Shown: one piece after another, positions 9,901 through 18,323 of the stretch
Position numbering within the stretch: position 1 is the first letter of the stretch
Layout: each line of letters opens with the position of its first letter
Source: an uncultured Granulosicoccaceae bacterium
GTDB lineage: Bacteria > Pseudomonadota > Gammaproteobacteria > Granulosicoccales > Granulosicoccaceae
Length of the DNA stretch: 64,000 nucleotides
Assembly: GCA_938006335.1 (NCBI GenBank)
Contig: CALLMF010000022.1
Coordinates: 124,001 to 188,000 of the forward strand
Direction: 5' to 3'
Program-made: the position numbers and the translations under genes
The notes under the pieces: model-generated
The model's input: the letters and a program-made list of their open reading frames with translations, nothing else
What the model was told of the DNA's origin: nothing
Database searches by the model: none

Positions 9901-12460
9901 CAAGGTGCGCGGCAAGCTTCAGGCGTTGTGCCTCCCCACCTGACAAGGTAGGTACGGGCTGACCCAGCGTGACATAACCGAGACCGACGTCTTTCAGAGG
10001 TTGCAAGGCACGGGTGACGAAGGCCTCGTCGCGAAAGAACGCCAGTGCGCGGTCAACGGTCATGTCGAGCACGTCAGCGATCGACTGTCCATCGACCTCA
10101 TGGTCGACAAACAGCTTGACCTCCAGCAGTTCGGGTCGGTACCGACGCCCCTGACACTCACCACATCGTATGTACACGTCCGACAGGAACTGCATCTCGA
10201 CATGCTCGAAGCCGTTGCCGGAGCAGGCAGGGCACTTCATGCCGGAGTTGAAGCTGAAGGCGCTTGCTCGGTAGTTCCGCTCCTTGGCTTCCGGTGTGCG
10301 CTCAAACAGCTTGCGTATCGGTTCGAAGGCGCCGGTGTAGCTCACCGGGTTGGAACGCGCACTCTTGCCGATCGGCGACTGGTCCACCATCACGACATCA
10401 TCGATGTGTTCGTGCCCGGTCAGGGTCTTGAAGGGTTCGGCAAGATCCTTGGGCTTGCCCTTGACCGACGTGAGAGCGTTGAACAAGGTGTCCTGGATCA
10501 GCGTGGACTTGCCGGAGCCTGAGGGGCCGGTGATACACACCAGGCGATTCAGCGGCACCCTCAGCGCGACATTCTTGAGGTTGTGTCCGGTCGCGCCTTT
10601 CAGGGTGATGGTGTCCCGGGTGTTCGGCTTGCTCTCGCGCAATGCGTCAAACTCGATACGTTTGCGGCCACTCAGGTATTCAGCGGTCAGCGAGTCCGTG
10701 TCGTCCAGCAGGGCCTTGGGCGTTCCGTTGAACACGATGTTGCCACCCGCATCACCGGGTCCCGGGCCGATGTCGATGATGCGATCAGCATGTACCATCA
10801 GTTGCGGGTCATGTTCCACCACGATCAGACTGTTGCCCGCATCACGCAGACGCAGCAACACGCGGGTCAGCCGATCAATGTCGCGCGGGTGCAACCCGAT
10901 GCTGGGTTCGTCGAGCACGAAGAGCGTGTTGACCAGTGATGTGCCCAGCGCGGTGGTCAGGTTGATGCGCTGCACCTCTCCGCCGGACAAGGTGCGGCTT
11001 TGCCTGTCGAGTGTCAGATAGCCGAGTCCAACATCCACGAGGTAGGTGATGCGCGAGCGCATCTCGTCGGTGACGATGCGGGTGGCGTCATCGATGTCGC
11101 TGTCGGCGAGCGCATCAACGAAGTGCGCGAGCTGGTCGATCGGCAGGCGCATCATGTCCGCAACGTTGAGGCCTGGGATCTGTGTTCGTGCCTTGGCGCT
11201 CATGCTGATGTGGTCGCCAAACCAGCGCGCCTTGGGCGCAAGTACAGCGCTGGATTGATCGAGCGAGCCCACGCGCCAGTTCAGAGATTCGGGTTTGAGC
11301 CGGGCACCGGCACAGTCGGGGCATTCGTCGTAGCTGCGATACTTTGCAAGCATCACGCGCACGTGCATCTTGTAGGCCTTGCGTTCGAGGTAGTCGAAAA
11401 ATCCCTTGACGCCATACCAACCGTCTTCGCCACCGTCTCCCTCGATCACCCAGTCCCGTTGTTCATCACTGAGTGCTTCGTAAGCGAGCTCGAGTGGTAC
11501 GTCGGCTCGTTTGGCAGCACGAACCAGATCGCGCTGGCACGCCTTGCCGCTTTCGCTTTGAAACACCTTGACCACACCGCCCTTGATGGACTTGGTGGTG
11601 TCCGGCACTGCAAGTCGGTAGTCGATACCCATGACACGCCCGAATCCCTTGCAGGCTTCGCAGGCACCGATCGGGGAGTTGAAACTGAAGGTGGATGGCA
11701 ACGGCTCGGAGTAGCTCAGCTTGCAGGCTTCGCACTGCAATACGGTCGAGTAGGTTTCTGTGTGCACGGGGCTCCGTGCCTCGTCCAGTCGGTGGACGCT
11801 GACGCGTCCGCGTCCGAATCGCAAGGCTGCTTCAATGGCCTCGATTAATCGTCCTCGATTGTCGTCGGTGGTCTTCAATCGGTCCTGAATCACTTCAAGC
11901 TGTTTCTTGCCACGCGATTGAATCCGAGTGAATCCCTGGCGTGCCAGCCAGTCCTCGATTTCCTCACCGCTGAAGTTCTCCGGTATGTCCACACGGAAGC
12001 TCACCATGAGACGCGTATCCGCCGCGTCTTCCGCGTTCATCCAGTGCGCGGCAATTTGTTCTGGTGTGTCGCGGCGCACTTCGCGCCCGCATCCACTGCA
12101 GTACAGGTCTGCGCATCGCGCAAACAGCAATTTGATGTGATCGTTGAGCTCGGTCATCGTGCCGACTGTCGAGCGCGACGTGCGCACGGGGTTGGTCTGA
12201 TCGATGGCGATCGCTGGTGGAATGCCCTCGATACGATCCACTCGCGGCTTGTCCATGCGGTCAAGGAACTGGCGCGCGTAGGGGCTGAAGGTTTCGACGT
12301 AGCGTCGCTGCCCCTCGGCATAGATCGTATCGAAGGCGAGCGTGGACTTGCCGCTTCCCGACACGCCGGTCACGACGACCAGCTCCCCGTGTGGCAGCGT
12401 CAGATCAAGATGTTTGAGGTTGTTCTGATGCGCGTTCTCGATCCGGATGCTGCGGGTCAT
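6938..12460 (-). CDS. uvrA: Double-length UvrA: two fused UvrA units (excinuclease ABC subunit A)
   Basis: 1840 residues from ATG 12460, about twice normal UvrA (around 940). The open frame extends 85 codons further upstream, but that stretch has no UvrA similarity. Four ABC ATPase sites are visible in order: Walker A GVSGSGKST at about 32, GPSGSGKST at about 640, GKSGSGKST at about 1005 and GVSGSGKST at about 1518. Each is matched by an LSGGEAQR/LSGGEVQR signature and a LDEP/FDEP Walker B. Zinc-finger cysteine pairs are present in both halves (CEACK, CPDCAG, CPACSG, CGECQG; CPGCQ, CPVCDG, CEECQG, CEVCKG). The halves differ in sequence, so this is an old fusion and not a recent duplication. 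UvrA damage recognition acts as a dimer, and here one chain could supply both protomers. No uvrB or uvrC is adjacent. Confidence 0.93.
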   Translation of the reverse strand: MTRSIRIENAHQNNLKHLDLTLPHGELVVVTGVSGSGKSTLAFDTIYAEGQRRYVETFSPYARQFLDRMDKPRVDRIEGIPPAIAIDQTNPVRTSRSTVGTMTELNDHIKLLFARCADLYCSGCGREVRRDTPEQIAAHWMNAEDAADTRLMVSFRVDIPENFSGEEIEDWLARQGFTRIQSRGKKQLEVIQDRLKTTDDNRGRLIEAIEAALRFGRGRVSVHRLDEARSPVHTETYSTVLQCEACKLSYSEPLPSTFSFNSPIGACEACKGFGRVMGIDYRLAVPDTTKSIKGGVVKVFQSESGKACQRDLVRAAKRADVPLELAYEALSDEQRDWVIEGDGGEDGWYGVKGFFDYLERKAYKMHVRVMLAKYRSYDECPDCAGARLKPESLNWRVGSLDQSSAVLAPKARWFGDHISMSAKARTQIPGLNVADMMRLPIDQLAHFVDALADSDIDDATRIVTDEMRSRITYLVDVGLGYLTLDRQSRTLSGGEVQRINLTTALGTSLVNTLFVLDEPSIGLHPRDIDRLTRVLLRLRDAGNSLIVVEHDPQLMVHADRIIDIGPGPGDAGGNIVFNGTPKALLDDTDSLTAEYLSGRKRIEFDALRESKPNTRDTITLKGATGHNLKNVALRVPLNRLVCITGPSGSGKSTLIQDTLFNALTSVKGKPKDLAEPFKTLTGHEHIDDVVMVDQSPIGKSARSNPVSYTGAFEPIRKLFERTPEAKERNYRASAFSFNSGMKCPACSGNGFEHVEMQFLSDVYIRCGECQGRRYRPELLEVKLFVDHEVDGQSIADVLDMTVDRALAFFRDEAFVTRALQPLKDVGLGYVTLGQPVPTLSGGEAQRLKLAAHLGEAKGVSSKHGKRGHTLFLFDEPTTGLHYEDIAKLLGAFGQLLDQGHSLVVVEHNLDVITCAEHVIDLGPEGGEAGGRIVFQGTVAKLLEDTDSATAVSLRDYQGATARLMHDEVAEAPAIAYAPAEDHIHVQHAREHNLKNIDVKIPRDAFTVITGKSGSGKSTLAFDIVFNEGQRRYLESLNAYARQFVQPASRPDVDAISGIPPTVAIEQRTSRGGRKSTVATMTEIYHFLRLLFVKLGEQYCPDCGVPISSQSVEAIASQLMKQHRGKTISLHAPLVTDRKGYYTDLAKGAANKGYDSLRVDGVPEPTGEWPRLDRFKEHTIDLPIGNIVVEPRNEQALVENLRLAVGHGAGVVKVAAGRGRETLYSVQRACPGCQRSFAELDPRMFSYNSRHGWCDNCYGTGELLAGFDEEQTGEESAWRTGDQEESIECPVCDGQRLRPESLSVWFQDHTIADFAALTISEARDVFAAFELDQREAQIARDILVELHSRLNFLGEVGLDYLALDRAAPTLSGGEAQRIRLAAQLGSNLEGVCYILDEPTIGLHPRDNQMLLGTLSRLQSKGNTVVVVEHDEETIRHADYIIDLGPGAGVRGGEVVAAGTLAEIRKIPESPTGQLLDQPLQHPFHPTRAKADENLRIEKARLHNLRGVTVDIPLRRFVCVSGVSGSGKSTLIRDVVHDNLRALNSQQKKARAKRKLGSPTGCQSISGWESIDRVLEVDQTPIGKTSRSCPATYIGFWDNIRRLFADTTEARIRGFTASRFSFNTGGGRCEECQGQGMQRIEMSFLPDVKVPCEVCKGARFNSETLSVRWKGISIGELLLMNVDDALPLFDAHPSVHHPLSLLRDVGLGYLTLGQASATLSGGEAQRIKLVSELSKAKPDLEDSSGRRVVKTHTMYILDEPSVGLHMADVENLIHVLHRLVDAGNSVILIEHNLDLMAEADWIIDMGPEGGHGGGRVVARGTPKRIAASKTSRTAPFLGNMIS

Positions 12461-12542
12461 CGGGTCTTCACGGGGTTGAGCGGGAGGCGAATTGTAGGGG
12501 ACGCAGGTGCCGGGGCGGGTCGCATTGTGCGAGCTGAGCCGC

Positions 12543-13061
12543 TCACACGCCACGTTCGCGAGGGACCATGAAGTCGCGCACGACGGCACAGCCCCATGAC
12601 ACTGAGCCCCAGTCGTCGAGATCGATATCGAGCACGGCGGTAGCGGCTGTCGGGTACCGGCTGAAGTCCACATGCTCCGCAGGGGCTTGCGCCAGACCGT
12701 GGGCCACCTGCGCAATGCCCGGGTTGTGGGCCAGGACGAGCAGCTCCCGGATGATGCCCGCGCTCTTCACGTAGTCCAGCAACGCTTCTGGAGGGGCAAG
12801 ATACAAGTCCCGGTCGAAGCTCACTTCAGGTCCAGTGGCCGTCCCGTTCATGGCATCGGAAACGCCCGCCCAGGTCTCGCGCGTTCGCACGGCATCGGAC
12901 GAGAGCACGCGCTCTGGCGCATACCCTCGTTCCTTCAGCCAGTGGCCCATCGCCGTTGCCGAGCGGCGTCCGCGACCATTCAGCGGTCGTGCATGGTCGT
13001 CAAGTGAATCGTCACCCCAACTCGACTTGGCGTGACGCATGAGAATAAGGCGGAGGCTCAT
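12543..13061 (-). CDS. sixA: SixA-like histidine phosphatase
   Basis: 172 residues from the second in-frame ATG, chosen because MSLRLILMRHAKSSW places the catalytic RHAK motif at about residue 9, as is usual; an upstream ATG at 13073 adds four residues. Other phosphohistidine-phosphatase features follow: LNGRGRRSA, LSSDAVRTRETW and the second catalytic His in LVLAHNPGI. SixA removes phosphate from phosphohistidine on HPt or PTS proteins. The partner here is unknown. The gene precedes uvrA on the same strand with an 82-nt gap and could share its transcript. Confidence 0.85.
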   Translation of the reverse strand: MSLRLILMRHAKSSWGDDSLDDHARPLNGRGRRSATAMGHWLKERGYAPERVLSSDAVRTRETWAGVSDAMNGTATGPEVSFDRDLYLAPPEALLDYVKSAGIIRELLVLAHNPGIAQVAHGLAQAPAEHVDFSRYPTAATAVLDIDLDDWGSVSWGCAVVRDFMVPRERGV

Positions 13062-13187
13062 GCGCCGGAGCATACGTGACGGCGCATGAACAGGGCGCTA
13101 CGTTGGAAAAATCTCGAATTCCATTGCAATCGGCTTCCTTGCTCACTCGTTGTGTTGTCATACACTCGTTTTTCAGACGGATATCTC

Positions 13188-13703
13188 ATGGCACGTAAGC
13201 GCGGCAGGCAAGGCAGGAAATCGCACAAGCAGGCGAGAGTGGCCGCGCCAGCAAAGCGGGCTGCGCCGATTTCCTTCTCGCGCCGTAGCTGGCTCCTGAC
13301 GGCGGGCGCGACAGTCGCCGCGGCGAGTGGTGCGTCAGTCCTGCACGCCTGGGACGTTCAAACCCGGGAGCTTCACGATCTTGAAGTGATCGGCAACGGG
13401 GTTCCTGTGGTGGTGCAGGTCCATGACACCAGCTGCCCGACGTGTCGTCGTCTCAAGAGCGTGATGAGCGCGGTGATGGACGACAAGGACGATGTGACCT
13501 ATCGCATCGCCGACCTTTCGACACCGGACGGTCGCGACATGGCGCAGCGATATCGAGTCCCCAAGGTGACCTTGCTATTTTTCGATGCCCGGGGCGAGCA
13601 CCGCTACACCCACACTGGCCTGGAGAGTGCAGAGCGGATCGAGACCATCGTCGATGATGTGCTGTCAGAGATGCGGCGCGACGGAGCGACAGGCGCCAGC
13701 TGA
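13188..13703 (+). CDS. Tat- or membrane-anchored thioredoxin-like protein with CPTC motif
   Basis: 171 residues from ATG 13188 (upstream in-frame codons to 13086 lack a ribosome site and family support). The first 30 residues are very basic (MARKRGRQGRKSHKQ). Next comes SRRSWLLTAG, a twin-arginine-like motif followed by an Ala-rich hydrophobic stretch, so the protein is exported or anchored with the rest in the periplasm. The thioredoxin fold starts around residue 70, with the active site DTSCPTCRRLK and the cis-proline loop RVPKVTLLF. CPTC is an unusual dithiol pair compared with CGPC. A periplasmic thiol oxidoreductase is likely; the substrate is unknown. Confidence 0.75.
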   Translation: MARKRGRQGRKSHKQARVAAPAKRAAPISFSRRSWLLTAGATVAAASGASVLHAWDVQTRELHDLEVIGNGVPVVVQVHDTSCPTCRRLKSVMSAVMDDKDDVTYRIADLSTPDGRDMAQRYRVPKVTLLFFDARGEHRYTHTGLESAERIETIVDDVLSEMRRDGATGAS

Positions 13704-13776
13704 CCCGCAAGCCGATCGCGCGCTACCCGGGTCTCGGTGCAGTATGATCGGCGCGGGATAGCAGAGAGGAGTGACG

Positions 13777-14100
13777 GTGGCGTTTTTCGAGATCAGACAG
13801 TATGCGGTTCGTCCAGGTCGCATGGACGAGTGGATCGAGCTGCTGCACCAGGAAATCCTTCCCTTTCAGATTGGTCGCGGCATGGTCGTGTGCGGCAGCT
13901 TTCAAGGCGAAGAGGACGACTCGGTGTACGTCTGGATTCGCCGTTTCGAGAGTGAAGAGCAGCGCGAGAGACTCTACGATGCGGTCTACAACACCGACGA
14001 GTGGAAAAACCACTTTTCCCCGCGCGTCGGCGAATTGCTTGATCGGGAAAAGATGGTCGTGCAACGGGTCTGCGCCACGGCGATGTCACCGTTGCAGTAG
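13777..14100 (+). CDS. NIPSNAP-family protein
   Basis: 107 residues. Of two possible GTG starts, 13777 is preferred because AGAGAGGA ends 6 nt before it, whereas the GTG at 13771 abuts that ribosome site. The sequence FFEIRQYAVRPGRMDEWIELL, with later VYVWIRRFESEEQRERLYDAVY and WKNHFSPRV, is characteristic of NIPSNAP/dimeric alpha-beta barrel proteins. Their bacterial members have no firm biochemical role. It stands alone and converges on the esterase gene. Confidence 0.8.
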   Translation: MAFFEIRQYAVRPGRMDEWIELLHQEILPFQIGRGMVVCGSFQGEEDDSVYVWIRRFESEEQRERLYDAVYNTDEWKNHFSPRVGELLDREKMVVQRVCATAMSPLQ

Positions 14101-14107
14101 CGCGCGT

Positions 14108-14980
14108 TCAAGGGTTGTCCAGTGCGTCCAACCACTTGCCGACGATGTCAGGCCCATCGTTGAACCAGGAAAACGGCCAGGCGAATTCGGCGACCGCCAT
14201 GCCATGGCCCATGCCGTCAGAGAATTCGACCTGGTGCGGCACTGCGGCACCGGCCAATGCCGTCGCCATGTTCTCGGTGTGAAACGGCAGGACGCGCGTG
14301 TCGTCGGTGCCATGCATCAGCAAGGTTGGCGGGTGGGCAGCGTCGACAGTCTCCACCGGTATCGCGTCAGCATCGTTTGCAAGCCCTTCGAACACGGGCG
14401 CCACTTCCCGATTGTCAAGCGGGAGATCATAGGGGCCGGAAATGCCGATCAGACCGACCACGTCAGCGTTCAATTCGGGTAACCAGCGCTCGGGGTCTCC
14501 AGCGATCACCGCGGCACTGTGGGCACCGGATGAATGTCCCATCAGCACCATTCGCTCCAGCGGATGCCCCAGCCACTCGAGCGCATTGGCGTCGAGCAGG
14601 CGGATGGCCTGTGCCACGTCGTCGATGAATGCAGGCCAGGTTACTTGTGGATACAAACGGTAGTCCGGAATCAGCACATCGTGACCCTGTGCTGCCAGAG
14701 ATTGCGCCATGAACGCATAGTCCTTCTTTCGCCCATCACGCCACGCGCCTCCGTACACGAAGACCACGGTGCTCGAGTTCGGCCTCCGTTTGTCCGCGCG
14801 ATAGACATCCATCTGTTGTCGCGGGTCCTCGCCGTAGGCCAAGTTCACGCGACGCTCGTACGCGCTGGCAGGTGTCATGACATTGAGTGGCACCAATGGC
14901 GAACTGCAGGCGCCGAGCAGACACAGCAGAGCACCGGCTTGCAGCCCGCGCAGTGCCTGGCGATGCAGGTGCTTGTACAT
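14108..14980 (-). CDS. Lipoprotein alpha/beta-hydrolase (esterase, BD-FAE type)
   Basis: 290 residues from ATG 14980, chosen because it gives a clean lipoprotein signal (basic start, hydrophobic segment, LCLLGAC lipobox); the open frame continues upstream without support. The hydrolase has an oxyanion loop VYGGAWRDG (HGG is more usual), nucleophile GHSSGAH at about residue 160, catalytic Asp in HGTDD and catalytic His in DGMGHGM. It resembles carboxylesterases that deacetylate plant polysaccharide or lipid esters. It probably acts at the outer or inner membrane. No operon partner. Confidence 0.82.
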   Translation of the reverse strand: MYKHLHRQALRGLQAGALLCLLGACSSPLVPLNVMTPASAYERRVNLAYGEDPRQQMDVYRADKRRPNSSTVVFVYGGAWRDGRKKDYAFMAQSLAAQGHDVLIPDYRLYPQVTWPAFIDDVAQAIRLLDANALEWLGHPLERMVLMGHSSGAHSAAVIAGDPERWLPELNADVVGLIGISGPYDLPLDNREVAPVFEGLANDADAIPVETVDAAHPPTLLMHGTDDTRVLPFHTENMATALAGAAVPHQVEFSDGMGHGMAVAEFAWPFSWFNDGPDIVGKWLDALDNP

Positions 14981-15157
14981 GTGTTCCGTGTTGATGCCGC
15001 GGGAGGAGGCGCGTGAAGTCTCGATGAGACCGCGCAGACGGACTCTATCGTTAGCCAGTGTCGCACGAGTTGACGTGGCAAGAATTACTGCCACCCCCGC
15101 GCAGTGGTTGATACCGTGCTGGTCCTCGGCTTCTCGTCAGTACCGGTAACCCGTGCG

Positions 15158-15823
15158 ATGAATACCCAGACACATATGATGATGGCGGTCGCGCTCGTGC
15201 TGCCCCTGGCACAGACTCGGAGCGTGCGGTCTGACCCCCGATCGTCAAAGGATGTGTCGCGCTGGCCGGAGCGTCTGCTGATCGTCGCTGCTGTCCTTGG
15301 AGGAGTCATTCCTGATGCCACCGTAGCGTTGATGATCCTGATCGGCATGGTGCAGCACGTGCCGAATGAGATCATCTTCCGGGAGTGGTACTTCAATGAT
15401 TTCTGGCAGGGGCTGGGCGCGATGACCAACTCCATTCCCCTGTATGCGCTGCTTGCGCTGGGCGGGTGGCTATTGTGCCGCCGGCACGCACCGGCTCCGT
15501 CACGCTTGGTGCTCCTGGCGCTCATCCTGCTTGTAGTCGCGTTGTCGTCATTGTTGCACTGTCTGACCGATTTCCCCCTGCATCACGACGATGGTCGACC
15601 GCACTTCTGGCCATTGACCGACTGGGTGTATCAGTCACCGGTCTCGTATTGGAATCCGGCGTATCACGGCCGTGTCTGGTCTGTCATCGAGATGCTGCTC
15701 ATGGCAGGGTTTGCATTGGTTATCTGGCGCCGATACACCGGTGTGTTTGCCCGCACCTTCACCATGATCACTGCAATGTCACTGCTGGCGGTATCCGGGA
15801 TGTGGGGTTTGATGCTGGGCTAG
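15158..15823 (+). CDS. Polytopic membrane protein of unknown function
   Basis: 221 residues from ATG 15158 (MNTQTHMMMAVAL). The start MNTQTH, followed by about five hydrophobic segments, a conserved-looking LHCLTDFPLHHDDGRPHFWPL segment and YWNPAYHG, recalls a family of small inner-membrane proteins often mislabelled cobalamin biosynthesis CobQ. The His/Asp-rich loop could bind metal, as in YdjM-type membrane metal-dependent hydrolases. No function is assigned. Its stop is 4 nt from the convergent ktrB stop. Confidence 0.7.
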   Translation: MNTQTHMMMAVALVLPLAQTRSVRSDPRSSKDVSRWPERLLIVAAVLGGVIPDATVALMILIGMVQHVPNEIIFREWYFNDFWQGLGAMTNSIPLYALLALGGWLLCRRHAPAPSRLVLLALILLVVALSSLLHCLTDFPLHHDDGRPHFWPLTDWVYQSPVSYWNPAYHGRVWSVIEMLLMAGFALVIWRRYTGVFARTFTMITAMSLLAVSGMWGLMLG

Positions 15824-15827
15824 CCAG

Positions 15828-17168
15828 CTAGCCCAGATGTATTTCTCCCTGCGGGTAACGAACACGCCGTTGCACGGACAAGGCCAGGCAGAATCCGAGT
15901 GACAGCGGGCCAACGCGGCCGAGAAACATCAGTACGCAAATGACCGCTCGGCCGAGCGCATCGAGTTCACCGGTGACACCCCGGCTGAGGCCAACGGTTC
16001 CGAAGGCCGAAGCGGCCTCGAACAACAGCGCGAGAAAGGGAAGTTCGTGGTCGATCAACAGGATGAACAAGGCCGTCAGCAAGGCAAACAGGCTCATCGT
16101 CAGTAGTGCCATGGCCTTCAACACCTGATCGAGACCGATCGACCGGCCAAAGGCCTGCAGATGGTCGCGACGCTGTAGAAAGGCGACCGTTGCGAGCAGC
16201 AGTACAAACACGGTGGTGACCTTGATGCCGCCCGCAGTCGAGGTGGTGCCTCCACCGATGATCATGAGCACGATCACCAGCAGCGATGTGGACTCGTTAA
16301 GCAAGGCCACATCGGTGGTGTTGAACCCAGCTGTGCGAGTAGTGGTGGCCTGGAACCACCCCACGGTCATGCGCTCAGCTGCTGTCGTGTATGCACCGAG
16401 GGTGTCCGGGTTGTGCCACTCCAGCGCAGAGACACCAACGACCGATGCGGCGATCAGACAAGTAGTACCGACCAGCATGATTCGCGTGTGCAGTGACAAC
16501 AGGTGCCACGCTGGGTGCGTGCGTCGCAGCACGCTGGAAATATCGAACAGCACTGCAAACCCGAGCCCACCCACGATGAACAACAAAGGAATGACGCTGT
16601 TGACTATGGGGTTCAATGCATAGCCGACGAGGCTGTCCGGAAACAACGAGAACCCGGCGTTGTTGAATGCCGATATCGCGTGGAAGACGGCGAGCCATAC
16701 ACCGTGAGTCCAGCCGTGATCCGGGACGAAGGCGATCGTCAACAACGCCGCTCCGAGTACTTCCGCGACGAGGAACACACGCACGATCAGTCGCACGAGT
16801 TCGAGCAGTTGGGTCAGAGAGGTACGAGCCAGATCTTCCTGCAGGAAGGTCTTTTGCGGCAGCCCGACAGGCAGCCCGAGCGATGACAGGATCAGCACTG
16901 CAAAGGTCATCAGGCCGATGCCGCCGAGCTGTACCAGAATCAGCATGACGAGTTGGCCGAACACCGTGAGGTGGCTGCCGATATCGACGACTGAAAGCCC
17001 TGTGACCGTGACTGCCGAGGTCGCCATGAACAAGGCGTCGGACAGCGAGAGCCCGTCGATGGACGAGACCGGTAGGGCCAGTGTCGCCGCGCCGATGACG
17101 ATCAGACCGGCGTAGAGCATGGCCAGTAACAGCGGGGCGGGCAGGCCGAGCTTTACGGGCGATGCCAT
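15828..17168 (-). CDS. ktrB: KtrB/TrkH-type potassium uptake channel subunit
   Basis: 446 residues, all hydrophobic helices. The four pore repeats show the K+ selectivity-loop glycines: VTVTGLS, FNNAGFS, TRTAGFN and FGTVGLS. The ATG at 17168 overlaps the ktrA stop as ATGA; an in-frame TTG at 17171 is less likely. KtrB forms the ion-conducting dimer and takes up K+ with Na+ coupling when gated by the cytoplasmic KtrA ring. Length and motif order are standard. Confidence 0.93.
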   Translation of the reverse strand: MASPVKLGLPAPLLLAMLYAGLIVIGAATLALPVSSIDGLSLSDALFMATSAVTVTGLSVVDIGSHLTVFGQLVMLILVQLGGIGLMTFAVLILSSLGLPVGLPQKTFLQEDLARTSLTQLLELVRLIVRVFLVAEVLGAALLTIAFVPDHGWTHGVWLAVFHAISAFNNAGFSLFPDSLVGYALNPIVNSVIPLLFIVGGLGFAVLFDISSVLRRTHPAWHLLSLHTRIMLVGTTCLIAASVVGVSALEWHNPDTLGAYTTAAERMTVGWFQATTTRTAGFNTTDVALLNESTSLLVIVLMIIGGGTTSTAGGIKVTTVFVLLLATVAFLQRRDHLQAFGRSIGLDQVLKAMALLTMSLFALLTALFILLIDHELPFLALLFEAASAFGTVGLSRGVTGELDALGRAVICVLMFLGRVGPLSLGFCLALSVQRRVRYPQGEIHLG

Positions 17169-17827
17169 CAACTGCGCTCGGTGAAGGTCCGCATGCTGGT
17201 GCGCTGGCCAAGAACCAGCAAGCCGTCATTTTCTTGCAGGGGATCATTGTTCGTACAGAGCTGATAGACACCGCCGCGCACCAGCCCCAGACATTGAAGT
17301 TCGAAACGCTCGGCAAGCCTGAGGCTGGCGAGTGTTTCGCCCGCGTGTGTATCGTCGAGGCGAATCTGCCCGATGTACAACCTTGGTGACAACTCCATGA
17401 ACCCCTGCAGTGCAGGGTTGTGCAGCATCTGCGCAATATGCTCGCCAAACTCCTGCTCTGGCTGCAACACGCGATCCACGCCAATGCTGTGCAGGATACG
17501 GGCGTGCTGAGGGGTAGACGCCTTGGCCCAGAGTGTCTTCACGCCTGCTTCGCGGACGTTCATGCAGGCGAGTACGCTGCTCTCGAGATCGGAGGCAACA
17601 GCCACTACCACGACATCGTAATTGTCAACGCCGGTTTGTTCGATGGCGTGTTGGTCGCGTGCATCCGCGATCAGCCCGCGATACAACTGTTCGGACACGG
17701 CCGAGACCCGCGCCTCGTCCCGGTCGATACCCAGCACTCGATCGCCAAAGTCGGAAAGCGCTACGGCCAGCGCTTCTCCGAAACTGCCAAGACCGATGAT
17801 TGCAACGCTGTGTTTGCCAGAAGCCAT
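17168..17827 (-). CDS. ktrA: KtrA/TrkA-type potassium channel gating subunit
   Basis: 219 residues with an N-terminal RCK/TrkA-N Rossmann domain (VAIIGLGSFGEALA, DRDEARVSAV, ADARD, VVVVAVASDLESS) and a C-terminal TrkA-C domain from about residue 140. It binds ATP/ADP and gates KtrB. It sits directly upstream of ktrB with translational coupling, forming a complete two-gene KtrAB system. Confidence 0.93.
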   Translation of the reverse strand: MASGKHSVAIIGLGSFGEALAVALSDFGDRVLGIDRDEARVSAVSEQLYRGLIADARDQHAIEQTGVDNYDVVVVAVASDLESSVLACMNVREAGVKTLWAKASTPQHARILHSIGVDRVLQPEQEFGEHIAQMLHNPALQGFMELSPRLYIGQIRLDDTHAGETLASLRLAERFELQCLGLVRGGVYQLCTNNDPLQENDGLLVLGQRTSMRTFTERS

Positions 17828-17839
17828 GAAAACGCGTGC

Positions 17840-18226
17840 TCAATTCAACGCCTGCATACCGACGGATATGAGCGCGCCGACCCAGGCAAGGGCGGTACTG
17901 CCGATACCGATCATGAAGGGCATTCCTCGCTTTGCCGGATTACTGATGTATGCGCGGTGGTACATGAACCGGCCGGCCACGAACACCAGCGCGAGGACAC
18001 CGGCAAGCGTGGCATTCCCGAAGTAACCGAACAGCCAGACCGATGGCAGGAACATCATCAGCGCTTCAAGAAGATTGGCCTGCGAGCGGTAGTGACAATT
18101 GAATTCCTCCGGTCCAGCAACTGAACCGGCCGGCACCTTGTGCTTGGCGCGCATGGTGCCGCAGAGGAAGCTGACATAGAAGAACAAGGCGACGCAGGCG
18201 AGCGTGGCGATGGCGAGCAGAGACAT
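17840..18226 (-). CDS. MAPEG-family membrane protein
   Basis: 128 residues from ATG 18226, preceded by an AAGGAAG ribosome site 6-8 nt away. Four hydrophobic helices are separated by the MAPEG signature region: FNCHYRSQANLLEALMMF, then AGRFMYHRAYISNP. MAPEG proteins are membrane glutathione/eicosanoid-linked enzymes in eukaryotes; bacterial members have mostly unknown roles. It lies just upstream of ktrA on the same strand (12-nt gap), so it may share that transcript, and it is divergent from the dioxygenase gene. Confidence 0.85.
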   Translation of the reverse strand: MSLLAIATLACVALFFYVSFLCGTMRAKHKVPAGSVAGPEEFNCHYRSQANLLEALMMFLPSVWLFGYFGNATLAGVLALVFVAGRFMYHRAYISNPAKRGMPFMIGIGSTALAWVGALISVGMQALN

Positions 18227-18323
18227 GTCGTCTTCCTTATGGTGTGGGCCAGAGGTGGCGCGAACAATCAAACTACTGACTGGTCTGCGACCTGTCAAAC
18301 GGGCTGTGGCATACACTCCCGTC

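Noticed and set aside
15828..17484. Long minus-strand open frames overlapping ktrB
   Set aside because: They are shadows in a third frame of the ktrB coding strand with no conserved features.
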